Shown here: positions 42,006 through 51,353 of the stretch, piece by piece
Position numbering within the stretch: the stretch's first letter is position 1
How the letters are laid out: the number at the start of each line of letters is the position of its first letter
Origin: Candidatus Kuenenia stuttgartensis
GTDB taxonomy: Bacteria; Planctomycetota; UBA11346
DNA length: 64,000 bases
Direction: 5' to 3'
NCBI GenBank assembly: GCA_945876185.1
Contig: CAMCMZ010000007.1
Location: forward strand, 1 to 64,000
The notes under the pieces: generated by a model
The model's input: the letters and a program-made list of their open reading frames with translations, nothing else
Told to the model about the DNA's origin: nothing
Database searches by the model: none
Program-made: the position numbers and the translations under genes

Positions 42006-44924
42006 TCACCGCCGGAGTCGGACCCGCACCGAGGCGATCGCCCACGCGCCGATGGCGAGGGTGAAACCATCGCCATCGATCGCGGTCGTCACACCGGCCA
42101 GCGGCCGTTCCAGCAGATCGACCGGAACCGCCGCAGCGATCGCGCCCCACGCGGCGGCATCGAGGTGGATGCGGGCAGTTGCCGACATGCCGACGAGTTC
42201 CTGCAGGCGGATGATCACCCCATCGCCGTCCTCGGCCGGCTTGAGCTGGGTCACCACGACATGGGCCGGCGTGCAGGCCGTGACGGTCGGGCTGGTGCCG
42301 GGCAGACGGCCGGCATGGGCGTCGGTGACCGCCCAGCGCAGGGCGTGGTTGGCTTCGACGCCCAGGCGGTGCGGAAGTTCAGGCGCGAGTTTCGTTCCGA
42401 CCTGGACGAGGAAGTTCCAGGCGTGGTCGCCGATCTCGGGCAGCGGATCCGGATCCCAGGTCGCACGCAGCAGGTGGACCACCAAGGCATCGGCGTCGAG
42501 GGCGTAGTTGGAAATGCCATCGTTGGCCAGCACGGCACCGCCGTCGCGCCCACGCACCGCGACCCGGCGCAGAGTGGGCAAGGTGCGGCCCTTGGGCTCG
42601 TGGTGTTCCAGTGATCCGAAAGGGATCTCGGCGGTGGCGAGTTGGGCGGATCCGTCGTCCGACAGAGCGAGCGGAAAACGCAGCGATAGGCGCGGGGTAC
42701 CGATCTCTGCTGACCCGCGTTCAACCCAGCGCGTCTCGACCTTCAGCCGCAGGCGGTCCTCGCCGCCGGCCAGGGTCCAGGTCAGGGTGATGCGGCTGTC
42801 GCCATGGCGGAAGACGGCCTGGATCACCGCGAGATAGGGTCCGTGCTGGAGGATCTCGATCTTGTCGCAGCAGAGCGCCACCGTTTCACGAGTGTCATGG
42901 ATCACCCACGCCGAAGCCAGGGCGGGCCGTTCGATGGTGATAACCGGCAGGCCCAGGCAGGCGCCGGCGGGGACGAACTCGCGCCCGCTCGCGCGTTCGA
43001 CCAGGCTCGCGATGCCACCGCGCACGGTGTCGAAACGCACGGTGAGGTGTTCGTTGGTGAAACCCAATCGCCCGCCGGGCGACGCCATCTTGCCCTGGCT
43101 CTCCAACTGCCCTTCGACATCGCACACCGTGCCAACCGTACCCGGTCCGGCAGCGGCCTTCGCTGCCGTGGGCGCGGCGGGATCAACGACCAGGGCATAG
43201 GCGGTCCAGCCGCCGGCGGCAACCCGTGCCGGCACGGCAAGATCGGTCCACGAATGCGCCCACCAGCGGCCGGTGCCGAGCACCTGGGCGCGCACGGTGT
43301 TGCCCTGGGCATCGCGGACGGCGAAGGCATGCGGCGGCGGCACCGGTTGGGCGCGATCGATGTTGCCTTCCCAGGCGCGCACGGTGATGACCTCGTGGCG
43401 ATCCCAGGCGCTGGGATTGGCGACCACGATGGCGAGCGGCCAGCCGTCGACCGCCTGCGCCACGCTCGCGTTGCCGACGACGAATCCGGCCCCGGCGCCC
43501 AGGTTCAGGCGGGCCAAGTTGGGAATGCGGTTCACACTGGCGGTGCTGGCGCTGGGCGAAGGTTGACCGGCCCAGGACGTGTCGACCGCCTGGGCGAGGG
43601 CGCGCAGGGCGGTGGACTGCACGCTTTGCGCCTCGGCCAACACGCGCTGGGTCATGCCCACGGTGTAGGCCTTCGAGTCAGCGGTGTTCGATCCCGGCAG
43701 GATGTCGTGGAAATGGGTGAGCAACGCGTCGCGCCAGGCGGTGGCCAGACGCGCACGCGGCGGCTGCACGCCACAGGTGGCGAAGGCCAGGGCGCCGGCG
43801 CCATCGGCATCGGCCAGCGCGTTCTCGCCCTGACGGTTGGCGCGCTTGACCGCCGACTGCGAGATCAGGCAGCCGGTCAATTCGAAGTTGAGTTCGCGTT
43901 TCCAGGTCGGCAGGCGGTCGCCGAGTTTTTCCAGTTCACTGAAGAAGGCGCCCGCGGTCGAGAATTCCCAGCGCGGCCACACCGGCCAGGCATCCATGTC
44001 GAGGATGCGTTCGATGTGCCGCCGGGTCGGGCCGCCGCCGTGGTCACCGACACCGTAGACCATCATCCAGGTGCGCGCGCCGGTGGCGCGGGCGAAGGTC
44101 GTCACCGCCTTGATCTGGTCCGGGGTGCAGAGGTTCATGTAGTCGCCGAGTTCGCGCAGGACCAACACCCGCGAACCATCAGCGGCCTGCCACCAGAAGG
44201 CTGGCGGGCGATCGGTCCCGCCACTGCGCTGCAGATAATAGTATTTCACCCCGGCGCGGGCATCAATCGCGGGAATGCTCGCCGCATGGCCGAACGAATC
44301 CGGCACCCAATCGACCGGCACGTCCTCAGGGGTCAGGCCAAGGTGTTCCTGCATCCAGGCGCGGGTGGTCAGCAACTGCCGCGCGATCGCCTCGCCGCCG
44401 GCGGTGTTGCGCTCGCCCTCGACCCAATGGCTGGCGGTGACCTCCCAGCGGCCGTCGCGGGTGCGCGCCGCGACCTCGGCAAACAGCTCGGGATCGTAAT
44501 GGCGCAGGACCTCGTAGAGCACGCCCTGCGACTGGCTGAAGCGGAATCCCGGATATTCGCGCATCAGGCGCAGTACGGTGCGGGTGGTGTCGAGCATTGT
44601 GCCGACCGTTTCCTGCCACGGCCACTGCCAGTTGATATCGAGGTGCGCGTGGCCGACGCAGTGGACGCGGTACGACCGCGCCACTGCCGCCGCCGGGGCG
44701 AGCACGGCTTCGGCCTCGGCCAGGGCGGCCTCCACCGATTGGCCCGCCTCGACCGAAGCCGCGAACCCGCGTTCGGCTGCATCCGCCAGCGCCGGCCAGC
44801 CAGTGCCCTCGGCCAGATGCAAGGTGGCGAGGTCGCGCACGAATCCGGCCTGCGCCCGCAGGCGTTCGGCGTAATGCTGCTCGCGGATCTGGCGGCGGAC
44901 GATGGCGGCGGCGGGCGTGGTCAT
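42006..44924 (-). CDS. Alpha-mannosidase, glycoside hydrolase family 38
   Basis: A retaining exo-mannosidase acting on alpha-mannose linkages, probably cytosolic because no signal peptide is seen. In its 972 residues the zinc motif GHAHLDINWQWPW lies near 88-100. The nucleophile Asp is in WVPDSFGHAASIPA near 207. RMxxDAWPVWPRWEFSTA-like sequence follows, and the middle helical domain and C-terminal beta domains (LRLKVETRWVERG) complete the fold. The ATG at 44924 has AAGGA 6 nt upstream, and a longer open frame from 45320 runs antisense to tyrS. It is divergent from tyrS across 109 nt. Confidence 0.93.
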   Translation of the reverse strand: MTTPAAAIVRRQIREQHYAERLRAQAGFVRDLATLHLAEGTGWPALADAAERGFAASVEAGQSVEAALAEAEAVLAPAAAVARSYRVHCVGHAHLDINWQWPWQETVGTMLDTTRTVLRLMREYPGFRFSQSQGVLYEVLRHYDPELFAEVAARTRDGRWEVTASHWVEGERNTAGGEAIARQLLTTRAWMQEHLGLTPEDVPVDWVPDSFGHAASIPAIDARAGVKYYYLQRSGGTDRPPAFWWQAADGSRVLVLRELGDYMNLCTPDQIKAVTTFARATGARTWMMVYGVGDHGGGPTRRHIERILDMDAWPVWPRWEFSTAGAFFSELEKLGDRLPTWKRELNFELTGCLISQSAVKRANRQGENALADADGAGALAFATCGVQPPRARLATAWRDALLTHFHDILPGSNTADSKAYTVGMTQRVLAEAQSVQSTALRALAQAVDTSWAGQPSPSASTASVNRIPNLARLNLGAGAGFVVGNASVAQAVDGWPLAIVVANPSAWDRHEVITVRAWEGNIDRAQPVPPPHAFAVRDAQGNTVRAQVLGTGRWWAHSWTDLAVPARVAAGGWTAYALVVDPAAPTAAKAAAGPGTVGTVCDVEGQLESQGKMASPGGRLGFTNEHLTVRFDTVRGGIASLVERASGREFVPAGACLGLPVITIERPALASAWVIHDTRETVALCCDKIEILQHGPYLAVIQAVFRHGDSRITLTWTLAGGEDRLRLKVETRWVERGSAEIGTPRLSLRFPLALSDDGSAQLATAEIPFGSLEHHEPKGRTLPTLRRVAVRGRDGGAVLANDGISNYALDADALVVHLLRATWDPDPLPEIGDHAWNFLVQVGTKLAPELPHRLGVEANHALRWAVTDAHAGRLPGTSPTVTACTPAHVVVTQLKPAEDGDGVIIRLQELVGMSATARIHLDAAAWGAIAAAVPVDLLERPLAGVTTAIDGDGFTLAIGAWAIASVRVRLRR

Positions 44925-45033
44925 GGGGCGTCCTTGTCCCGGCAGCGTAGTTGCGTGCCGATCGACGCCAGATGCGGGATGCGACGGGTCATCCCACCTT
45001 GCCCCGCCCGGGTCGCACCTAGCCTGACCGGCC

Positions 45034-46290
45034 ATGCCTGATGTCCCAGAAACCACCAACCTTTTCGAGCTGCTCAGCGCGCGCGGGCTGGTCTCGCAGT
45101 GCACTGATCCCGACGGTATCCGCGCCCGCCTGGCCAAGCCGCTCGCGGCGTATGTCGGCTTCGATCCCACCGCCGACAGCCTGCACATCGGCAGCCTGGT
45201 GCCGATCATGGGACTGTACTGGTTGCAGCAGTGCGGGCACCGGCCGCTGGTGCTGGTCGGCGGCGCGACCGGGCTGGTCGGGGATCCGTCGGGCAAGACC
45301 GAATCGCGCACCATGCTCACCCGCGAGGACGTGAATCACAACGCCAACGCGATCGCGGCGCAGATCGCCCGGCTGGTGCGCTTCGACGACTCGCCGACCG
45401 GAGCGAAGCTGATCAACAACGTGGACTGGCTCGGCACGCTCAACTGGATCGAGATGCTGCGCGCGGTCGGCCCGCACTTCAGCATCAACCGCATGCTGAG
45501 CATGGATTCGGTGAAGGGCCGCCTGGAAGCGGGCGGCATGACCTTCCTCGAATTCAACTACATGGTGATGCAGGCCTATGATTTCGCGCACCTGCACCGG
45601 GCCGAAGGCTGCACCGTGCAGTTCGGCGGCCAGGACCAGTGGGGCAATATCGTGATGGGCATCGAACTCGCCCGGCGGACGGATGGCGCCGATCTCGCCG
45701 GGGTGACATTCCCGCTCGTGACGAAAGCCGACGGCGGCAAGTTTGGCAAGTCGGAAAAGGGCAACATCTGGCTGTCCACCGAGCGCACGCCGGTACACGA
45801 GTTCTTCCAGTTCTGGCGCAACATCGCCGACGCCGACGTGCGCAGATTCTTCGGCTTCTTCACCACGCTGCCGATGACCGAAGTCGACGCCCTGACCGCC
45901 GCCGGCGGCGAGGCGCTCAACCCCGCCAAGGAACGCCTGGCCTGGGAAGTCACCCGCCTGATCCACGGCCAGGGTGCCGCCGACGCGGCGCGCGAGGCCG
46001 CGCGCAAAGCCTTTGGCGCCGGCCACGATGCCACCGCCGACGCCGTACCGCACGGTCCGCTCGCCACCGCCGATCTGGCGGCAGGCCTGTCGTTCGCCGC
46101 CCTGCTGGTGAAGGCCGGCCTGGCGACGTCGAATTCCGATGCCAAACGCCTGATCAAGGGCGGTGGCGCCCAGCTCAACGACGCCGTGATCGCCGACGAG
46201 CAACGCAGTGTCACCGCCGCCGACGTGGTCGCCGGACACATCGTGGTGCGCGCTGGAAAGAAGCGGCTGTTCCGGTTCGATGTGGCGTAG
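45034..46290 (+). CDS. tyrS: Tyrosyl-tRNA synthetase
   Basis: A class I aminoacyl-tRNA synthetase charging tRNA-Tyr. The 418 residues show the HIGH-type motif HIGS at 51-54 and the KMSKS-type motif KFGKS near 236-240. They also show the tyrosine-pocket segments FEFNYMVMQAYDF-like and QFGGQDQWGNI. An S4 RNA-binding domain is at the C-terminus (about 350-415, TSNSDAKRLIKGGGAQLND). This is the standard bacterial TyrRS length. The GNAT gene begins 4 nt after its stop. Confidence 0.97.
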   Translation: MPDVPETTNLFELLSARGLVSQCTDPDGIRARLAKPLAAYVGFDPTADSLHIGSLVPIMGLYWLQQCGHRPLVLVGGATGLVGDPSGKTESRTMLTREDVNHNANAIAAQIARLVRFDDSPTGAKLINNVDWLGTLNWIEMLRAVGPHFSINRMLSMDSVKGRLEAGGMTFLEFNYMVMQAYDFAHLHRAEGCTVQFGGQDQWGNIVMGIELARRTDGADLAGVTFPLVTKADGGKFGKSEKGNIWLSTERTPVHEFFQFWRNIADADVRRFFGFFTTLPMTEVDALTAAGGEALNPAKERLAWEVTRLIHGQGAADAAREAARKAFGAGHDATADAVPHGPLATADLAAGLSFAALLVKAGLATSNSDAKRLIKGGGAQLNDAVIADEQRSVTAADVVAGHIVVRAGKKRLFRFDVA

Positions 46291-46293
46291 GTC

Positions 46294-46770
46294 GTGACGG
46301 ACATCCGTGTCCGTGCGGCTGTCGCCGCCGACCAGGATGCCGTGGGCTGGATCCACCGTCTGGCGTTCGCTCCGATGCGGGAGATCTATCGTCCCGGTCC
46401 CCGGGCGCATTCGGCCACGCAGCAGACGGGTTCCATCGTCCGCCTCGTCGCCGAGATCGATGGCCGGATCCTTGCGACGGCCTGCTATGAACGGACGCCG
46501 GACCTCCTGGAATTATTCTCCTTCGCCTGCGATCCCGCGCATCAACGGCAAGGCCTGGCCTGCGCGCTGTTGCGTCACATCGAAACCATCGCGCGGCAGG
46601 CGAGCATCCGGCGGCTGCGCGCCGTGGTCGTTGCCGAGACCGGCAATGCCGCCATCTACGAAAGGTTGGGATTCACCAGCGTGGCGACCTCGCCATCGAT
46701 GATCTTCACCAGCAACCGGTTCCCGGTCATCCATGAGACGGTGATGGAAAAGCAACTGGAGGCACCATGA
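46294..46770 (+). CDS. GNAT-family N-acetyltransferase
   Basis: A 158-residue acetyl-CoA-dependent acetyltransferase. Beta-strand 4 and the acetyl-CoA loop read LLELFSFACDPAHQRQGLACALL (about 69-91), with QRQGLA as the Q/RxxGxG/A motif. VVAETGNAAIYERLGFTSV is motif B. The substrate is not deducible. The start is GTG at 46294, 4 nt behind tyrS. Confidence 0.88.
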   Translation: MTDIRVRAAVAADQDAVGWIHRLAFAPMREIYRPGPRAHSATQQTGSIVRLVAEIDGRILATACYERTPDLLELFSFACDPAHQRQGLACALLRHIETIARQASIRRLRAVVVAETGNAAIYERLGFTSVATSPSMIFTSNRFPVIHETVMEKQLEAP

Positions 46771-46801
46771 ATCACCCCATCCCACTCCAACGCACCATCC
46801 C

Positions 46802-47422
46802 ATGACCCTGGCCTGCGACTGCGACGGCACCTTGCTTGATTCGGAGCGGGTGGTGAAAGAGGTCTTCCTCGGCATCCTCGCCCAATTCGGCCATCCGATG
46901 GACGGTGACCTCTACGATACCTTCATTGGTTCACCCGACCATGACATCCAGCACTTGCTCGCAAATGGGATGGATCAGCAGACCCTGGATCGGTTCTACG
47001 CCCAATTCAACCAGGTGATGGATCACAGCAACATTCCGCTCAAGCCCGGCGTCGTAGAACTGCTCGATCACGGCCGATCCATCGGTCACCGCTTGGTGCT
47101 GGCCACCAGTTCGTCGCGTCGCCACGTCGCCCGCTACCTGCCGCCGGAGGTCATTGCGCGGTTCGATCTCATCCTGACCAAGGAATCCGTGACGCGCCGC
47201 AAGCCGGATCCGGAGATCTACCGCTTGGCCCAGTCGGCTTTTCCAGATCAACGCCTGGTTGTGCTGGAAGACTCGCCGCACGGGATCACCGCCGCGGTCG
47301 GGGCCGGCGCGGCGTGCTACCTCATCCCGGACCAGGCCCGCTGCGACGCCGTCTGTCGGGCGACCTGCGCCGGGGTGGTCGCTGCGGCCCGAGATCTCAT
47401 CGGCCACCTTCCGCCACCGTGA
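46802..47422 (+). CDS. HAD-superfamily hydrolase, subfamily IA (phosphoglycolate-phosphatase/beta-PGM-like)
   Basis: A 206-residue phosphatase or phosphomutase-like protein. Motif I CDCDGTLLDSE (about 5-15) has both Asp residues. Motif II is LATSSSRRHV, motif III TRRKPDPEIYRLA, and motif IV VVLEDSPHGITAAVGAGA. The cap is helical (C1 type, about 16-85). It likely acts on small phosphorylated metabolites such as sugar phosphates. The substrate is unknown. Confidence 0.9.
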   Translation: MTLACDCDGTLLDSERVVKEVFLGILAQFGHPMDGDLYDTFIGSPDHDIQHLLANGMDQQTLDRFYAQFNQVMDHSNIPLKPGVVELLDHGRSIGHRLVLATSSSRRHVARYLPPEVIARFDLILTKESVTRRKPDPEIYRLAQSAFPDQRLVVLEDSPHGITAAVGAGAACYLIPDQARCDAVCRATCAGVVAAARDLIGHLPPP

Positions 47423-47479
47423 ATCAGGACGCTTGCTGGCGAACCACTCGGATCAGCATTCCAACAGAGGGTTGCCGCC

Positions 47480-48220
47480 ATGTCCGAGAATCTCGCCCGT
47501 TTCCGTGACCGCGCCGACGATTACGCCAAGCATCGGCCTTCCTATCCGGCGGCGCTGTTCATGGAGCCAGGTTTGTCTGCGCTCTTCACTCGGACGGAAC
47601 TTGCGGCGGATGTCGGGGCCGGCACCGGTCTGTTCACGCGCCAACTTGCGGCAGTGGTTCGCAAAATCGTGGCGATCGAACCGGAACCAGCCATGTGCGC
47701 CGAGGCCAGCGCCTTCCTGCGCGACCACGCCAACATCGAGGTACGCCAGGGTCGCGCCGAGGCCACCGGACTAGCGGCTGCCAGCGTCGATCTGGTCACC
47801 GTTGCGCAGGCCTTCCACTGGTTCGATCGCGCGACCTTTCGCACTGAGGCGCGGCGCATCCTGCGGCCGGGCGGTGCCGTTCTGATCGTCCGCAACCAGC
47901 GGTGCAAAGACGATCCCTTCATGCAGGACTACGAAACATCCATCCGCCAGCATGAAGTGCGGCCGGCGGTGCGGGCCACCGAGGCGGAGATCACCGCGTT
48001 CTTTCCCGCAGGGTGCGCGACCTGCGTCGTCCCCTGGAGCGAGGACATCGACCACGCCACGTTCCTCGGCCGGGTGCGGTCCAACTCCACCATGCCTCGG
48101 CCGGACCATCCGGCTTACGCCGGCATGACGGCTGAGGTCGATCGCCTCTTCATCCGCTGGCAGCGGGACGGCCAGGTGCGGTACGCCTACCAATGCCAGG
48201 CGTGGTGGGGCGCGCCGTGA
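47480..48220 (+). CDS. Class I SAM-dependent methyltransferase
   Basis: A 246-residue Methyltransf_11-type enzyme. The N-terminus FRDRADDYAKHRPSYP is typical. Motif I AADVGAGTGLFTRQLA lies near 43-58, and the acidic residue in VAIEPEPAM follows. Motif with AQAFHWFD is near 110, and RILRPGGAVLIV is the post-II motif. The overall pattern matches small-molecule methyltransferases annotated in many genomes without a known substrate. Confidence 0.88.
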   Translation: MSENLARFRDRADDYAKHRPSYPAALFMEPGLSALFTRTELAADVGAGTGLFTRQLAAVVRKIVAIEPEPAMCAEASAFLRDHANIEVRQGRAEATGLAAASVDLVTVAQAFHWFDRATFRTEARRILRPGGAVLIVRNQRCKDDPFMQDYETSIRQHEVRPAVRATEAEITAFFPAGCATCVVPWSEDIDHATFLGRVRSNSTMPRPDHPAYAGMTAEVDRLFIRWQRDGQVRYAYQCQAWWGAP

Positions 48221-48227
48221 CAAGCAG

Positions 48228-48242
48228 GCTGCGCATCACGCA
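48228..48242. terminator. Small hairpin between convergent genes
   Basis: CTGCG CATCA CGCAG forms a 5-bp stem in the 43 nt between the methyltransferase and the convergent gene at 48264. It has no T-tract, so terminator function is uncertain. Confidence 0.25.
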
Positions 48243-48263
48243 GGGAAGACTGCGGCAATCCGA

Positions 48264-49196
48264 CTACTTCACCTCGCACAACCGCTTTGGCGTGAGTCCA
48301 TAGGCGATCTGCAGGGCGGCGGCGGATCCGCTGCCGTGGCGGATGGCGTCGAGCAGGTTCGGCAGGGCGGCGCGTTGGGCGGGCTGGACAAGAACGGTAA
48401 CGATGGCGGCGGCGAGTTCGCGGTCGGGTTCGCTCGCGGTCAGGGTCGCGGCAATCGCGTCGGCGCCCCGGCGTTGGCGCAGTTCCAGCGCGGTCGCGGG
48501 GCCCAACTCTTGGCCGGCGGCCTTGCGCATCGCCAGGGCGCCCAGGCCCTGGACCAGCCAGGGCGGCCAGCCGTCAGCTTGCGGGGCCGTGGGCGGATCG
48601 GCGAGGGCGAAGTGGAGTCCGATCACGGCGGCGGCGACGCGGCCGCGCAGCACGGCTGCATCAGCGCCGTCCAGGCCGACGCGGATGATCGGCAGAGCAG
48701 GGCGCACGACGACGCCGGGTGAGGGCTGCTCGCCGGCGACCACGACCAGCGGCCCGGCCCAGCGCTGCCAGGCATCCGCCTGCAGCAGTTCGCCAGCATC
48801 GCGCACACCTTGACTGGTGGCGGTGATCAAAGCCTCGACCTGGGCGGGGCTGGCGACGGCGATGTTGCCTTGCCGCACTGCCGGCAGGCCCAGGCGGCCG
48901 GCCTCGGCGACGGCCCAGGCGGCGAGCACGCGTTGGCAATTCGGCAGCACCGCGAGCGGCTTGCCCTGGCGTTTGAGCACAGCGAAGGCGAGGTCGACTC
49001 GGTTTGCGGCGATCGCGGCGGCCAGGCGGATTTCAGGCGGGGTCCGCTCGTCCGCGAGCAGCGGCGGCAGGCGCAACGCGGCCGGGACGGCCTCAGCACG
49101 CACGACCACCGGCAGCCAGGCCCCGCGCCAGGCGACGGCGCGGGCATCGGCCATCGCCGGCGGGCCTTGCAGGGCGAGGATCAGGGCGGCGTCCAT
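48264..49196 (-). CDS. Hypothetical Ala-rich protein, weak peptidase-MA-like pattern
   Basis: A 310-residue protein I cannot assign. The sequence is Ala/Leu/Arg-rich and looks alpha-helical, with no signal peptide. VAAAVIGLHFALAD followed about 15 residues later by WPPWLVQGLGALAMRKAAG recalls the 'WLxEGLA' segment after the HExxH of gluzincin (peptidase MA-like) proteins. The HExxH itself is absent, so at best it would be an inactive relative. The start at 49196 is chosen because the frame further upstream is repeat DNA. Confidence 0.55.
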   Translation of the reverse strand: MDAALILALQGPPAMADARAVAWRGAWLPVVVRAEAVPAALRLPPLLADERTPPEIRLAAAIAANRVDLAFAVLKRQGKPLAVLPNCQRVLAAWAVAEAGRLGLPAVRQGNIAVASPAQVEALITATSQGVRDAGELLQADAWQRWAGPLVVVAGEQPSPGVVVRPALPIIRVGLDGADAAVLRGRVAAAVIGLHFALADPPTAPQADGWPPWLVQGLGALAMRKAAGQELGPATALELRQRRGADAIAATLTASEPDRELAAAIVTVLVQPAQRAALPNLLDAIRHGSGSAAALQIAYGLTPKRLCEVK

Positions 49197-49366
49197 GCGG
49201 GCAGCATCCGGGATGAAGCCGGGGTTACCACCAGTGAGCGGGATTGGGGCGGGGGATGGGATGAAGAAAGGGGATGGCCACAAAGAGCACAGAAAGCACA
49301 AAGGTTTGGCGTCTCGGCTCACTGGCGGTCCCATGGCGTAGAACGGTCTCGGGCAAAGACCGTGGC

Positions 49367-49671
49367 CCCCTGGGACCGCCGGTTTGCAACCGGCAGGGTG
49401 GCAGATGTGGTCCGATCCGGATCGATCGCCGAGATGACCGAATCTCGTCCCCTCCACGATCTCCTGGTTCAGACTGCACATTCAGATGCCTGGTATCGCT
49501 CGGCCGGTTGAAAACCGGCGGTCCCATGCGCAAGCGTTCAGCGACGTGCCAGATGACCGAAGCGCGTCCCATCCACGATCTCCAGGTTCAGACGGCGCGT
49601 CAGTGGCCTGGTATCGCTCGGCCGGTTGAAAACCGGCGGTCCCAGGCGCAAGCGTTCAGCGACGTGCCAGC
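49367..49671. repeat. Family D repeats including a 119-bp tandem duplication
   Basis: The 540-nt gap 49197-49738 holds GGGACCGCCGGTTTGCAACC (49369) and two consecutive 119-nt units starting ATGACCGAA at 49434 and 49553. Each unit contains GCTCGGCCGGTTGAAAACCG and GCGGTCCCA, followed by GCGCAAGCGTTCAGCGACGT. The inverted repeat CCGGTTGAAAACCGG gives a small perfect hairpin. A single related unit lies at 41853-41915. No gene was found in this gap. Confidence 0.85.
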
Positions 49672-49738
49672 GGAATCGGCGACCCCGCTCTGGCGTGGGT
49701 AGGGGCTGGCGGCACACTCGGCCGCACCGCAGCACCCC

Positions 49739-50545
49739 ATGTTCCGACGCAAGACCGATCAGATCTTCGACACGCTCCAGGCGGTGCAGCGACGCATCAC
49801 GGAACAGGGCGGTGCGCCGCCGCGACCGCAGGTTCCCACTGCCCCGGCGGTGCGACCGATCTTGTCGATCGGCAAGGCCCGGCCCTCGACCGACCTCCCG
49901 CCGCCTCCACCCGGCCCACCGCCAGCAGCGGTGCGCGCGGCGGGTCCGCCGCCGCTGTCGCCGCCACCGGCACCCCCGACCCTTTCGCCGCCCTCGGCTC
50001 TGGCGCGGGCCGCGACCCCGGGGCCCTATTCACCGGGTCAACCGGCGGCTCCGCCTCCACTCATCACGCTGACTTTGTCGCAGGTCATCACTGTACTGAT
50101 CGTCCTTCTGGTCAGTCACTCCGTGGTCTGGGTTTTTGCAGCACGCATGAGTGACTCCAACCCACGCAGCGAACCCACGCCGTCTGGGGTCGGGTACCGT
50201 TCGCAACCGACTGAATTGCCCCAATCACCCCGCTATATCATTGTGCTCACTTGGGCAGCTAGCTCCGACGAAAGTGAAGTGAGACGGTTGAAGAAAAACT
50301 GTGATGATCTGAATGCAGGCATGCGAAAATATCTGAAAGATCATCCAGAGTCTCCGCTTCGGCCATGGTACAGCGTGAAAGAGCACCCTTCCAACGGCAA
50401 CACCGAACTCATCTTCGGAGCTACGGAAAATCAAATCGGAATTGAAAAATCACCGCTATGGGAAGATTTCATCCGAAAGCTCGCCATTCCAAGGGAACAA
50501 AGAGGTGCCGGCTACAGTCGTGCGAGTTGGAGACGGGCGAACTGA
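49739..50545 (+). CDS. Proline-rich single-pass membrane protein, function unknown
   Basis: A 268-residue protein. A short helical start (QIFDTLQAVQRRITEQGG) is followed by a Pro/Ala-rich stretch (about 26-105), one membrane helix (LSQVITVLIVLLVSHSVVWV, about 112-132) and a C-terminal globular part (about 158-265). The latter contains YIIVLTWAASSDESEVRRLK and KEHPSNGNTELIFGA. Its layout (strand, helix, strand with many small repeats) loosely recalls SPOR-type domains, but no SPOR signature is clear. The first half is very GC-rich and the second half AT-richer, suggesting a joint between sequences of different origin. Confidence 0.65.
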   Translation: MFRRKTDQIFDTLQAVQRRITEQGGAPPRPQVPTAPAVRPILSIGKARPSTDLPPPPPGPPPAAVRAAGPPPLSPPPAPPTLSPPSALARAATPGPYSPGQPAAPPPLITLTLSQVITVLIVLLVSHSVVWVFAARMSDSNPRSEPTPSGVGYRSQPTELPQSPRYIIVLTWAASSDESEVRRLKKNCDDLNAGMRKYLKDHPESPLRPWYSVKEHPSNGNTELIFGATENQIGIEKSPLWEDFIRKLAIPREQRGAGYSRASWRRAN

Positions 50546-50550
50546 TTTCT

Positions 50551-51243
50551 GTGGAAGTAACCAATAAATTCAGAATTTACCCCCGCCACGCCACCCTCTG
50601 GCCACTCGTCGCCCCCCGCCTGAAACCGGGCGAACTCGCGCACGACCGCCACCACCTGGAACGCATCTACGTGTGGATGCTGCGCCTCGCGCCGGAAGCT
50701 GGCGCGGACGCCGATTGCTGCGGCGCGGCGGCGCTGGTGCATGACCTGGCGTTCATCCCGAAGGAATCGCCGGAGCGCAGCCTGGGTGGCGCTAGGTCGG
50801 CGGAACTGGCCGGCGATCTGCTGCGCACCGCTGGTTATGACGCGGCCGAAGTCGAGGCGATCGCGGCAGCGGTGGCGACCTCGTCGTGGTCGCGTGGGCT
50901 GGCGCCGGCCAACGCGATCGGCGTGGCGCTCCAGGATGCGGATCGGCTGGACGCCATCGGGGCGCTGGGACTGCTGCGCAACATCGCCTGTGGCCAGGAC
51001 ATGGCCTTGCGGAAATCCCCAGAAAACGCGGGGGGATTCTACCATCCCGAGGATCCGTTCGCGGCGGGCGGGCGACCGCTGGACGACCGCACCTGGGTGG
51101 TCGACCACCTGCCGGCAAAACTACTGAAGCTGGCCGCCGGTATGCGCCTGCCCAGCGCCCAGGCTGAGGCGCAACGGCGGCACGCATTTCTGCTCGCCTT
51201 CCGCGCCCAGTTGGCTGGCGAACTCGGCCTGACGCTGCCCTGA
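50551..51243 (+). CDS. HD-domain phosphohydrolase
   Basis: A 230-residue metal-dependent phosphohydrolase-like protein. HDRHHLERIYVWMLRLA (about 32-48) gives the first His, AALVHDLAF the HD pair near 64-65, and ALQDADRLDAIGALGLLR the last Asp near 134-137. This arrangement matches the YedJ-type HD family found as general nucleotide phosphohydrolases. The start is uncertain. GTG at 50551, just after the previous stop, is used because the frame further upstream overlaps the preceding gene. Confidence 0.82.
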   Translation: MEVTNKFRIYPRHATLWPLVAPRLKPGELAHDRHHLERIYVWMLRLAPEAGADADCCGAAALVHDLAFIPKESPERSLGGARSAELAGDLLRTAGYDAAEVEAIAAAVATSSWSRGLAPANAIGVALQDADRLDAIGALGLLRNIACGQDMALRKSPENAGGFYHPEDPFAAGGRPLDDRTWVVDHLPAKLLKLAAGMRLPSAQAEAQRRHAFLLAFRAQLAGELGLTLP

Positions 51244-51353
51244 TTCAGGCTCTTATCCAAGTTGCTCCGACCCCCGGCCGGCTTGCCCGTGCCGGGCATC
51301 AGCCCATGCTGCGCGACCCGCCTGAACCAGGATCCGCACCGAGGTAAATCGCC

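Noticed and set aside
44925-45320. Longer alpha-mannosidase start
   Set aside because: The extension overlaps the 5' end of tyrS on the other strand. The ATG at 44924 has a good ribosome site.
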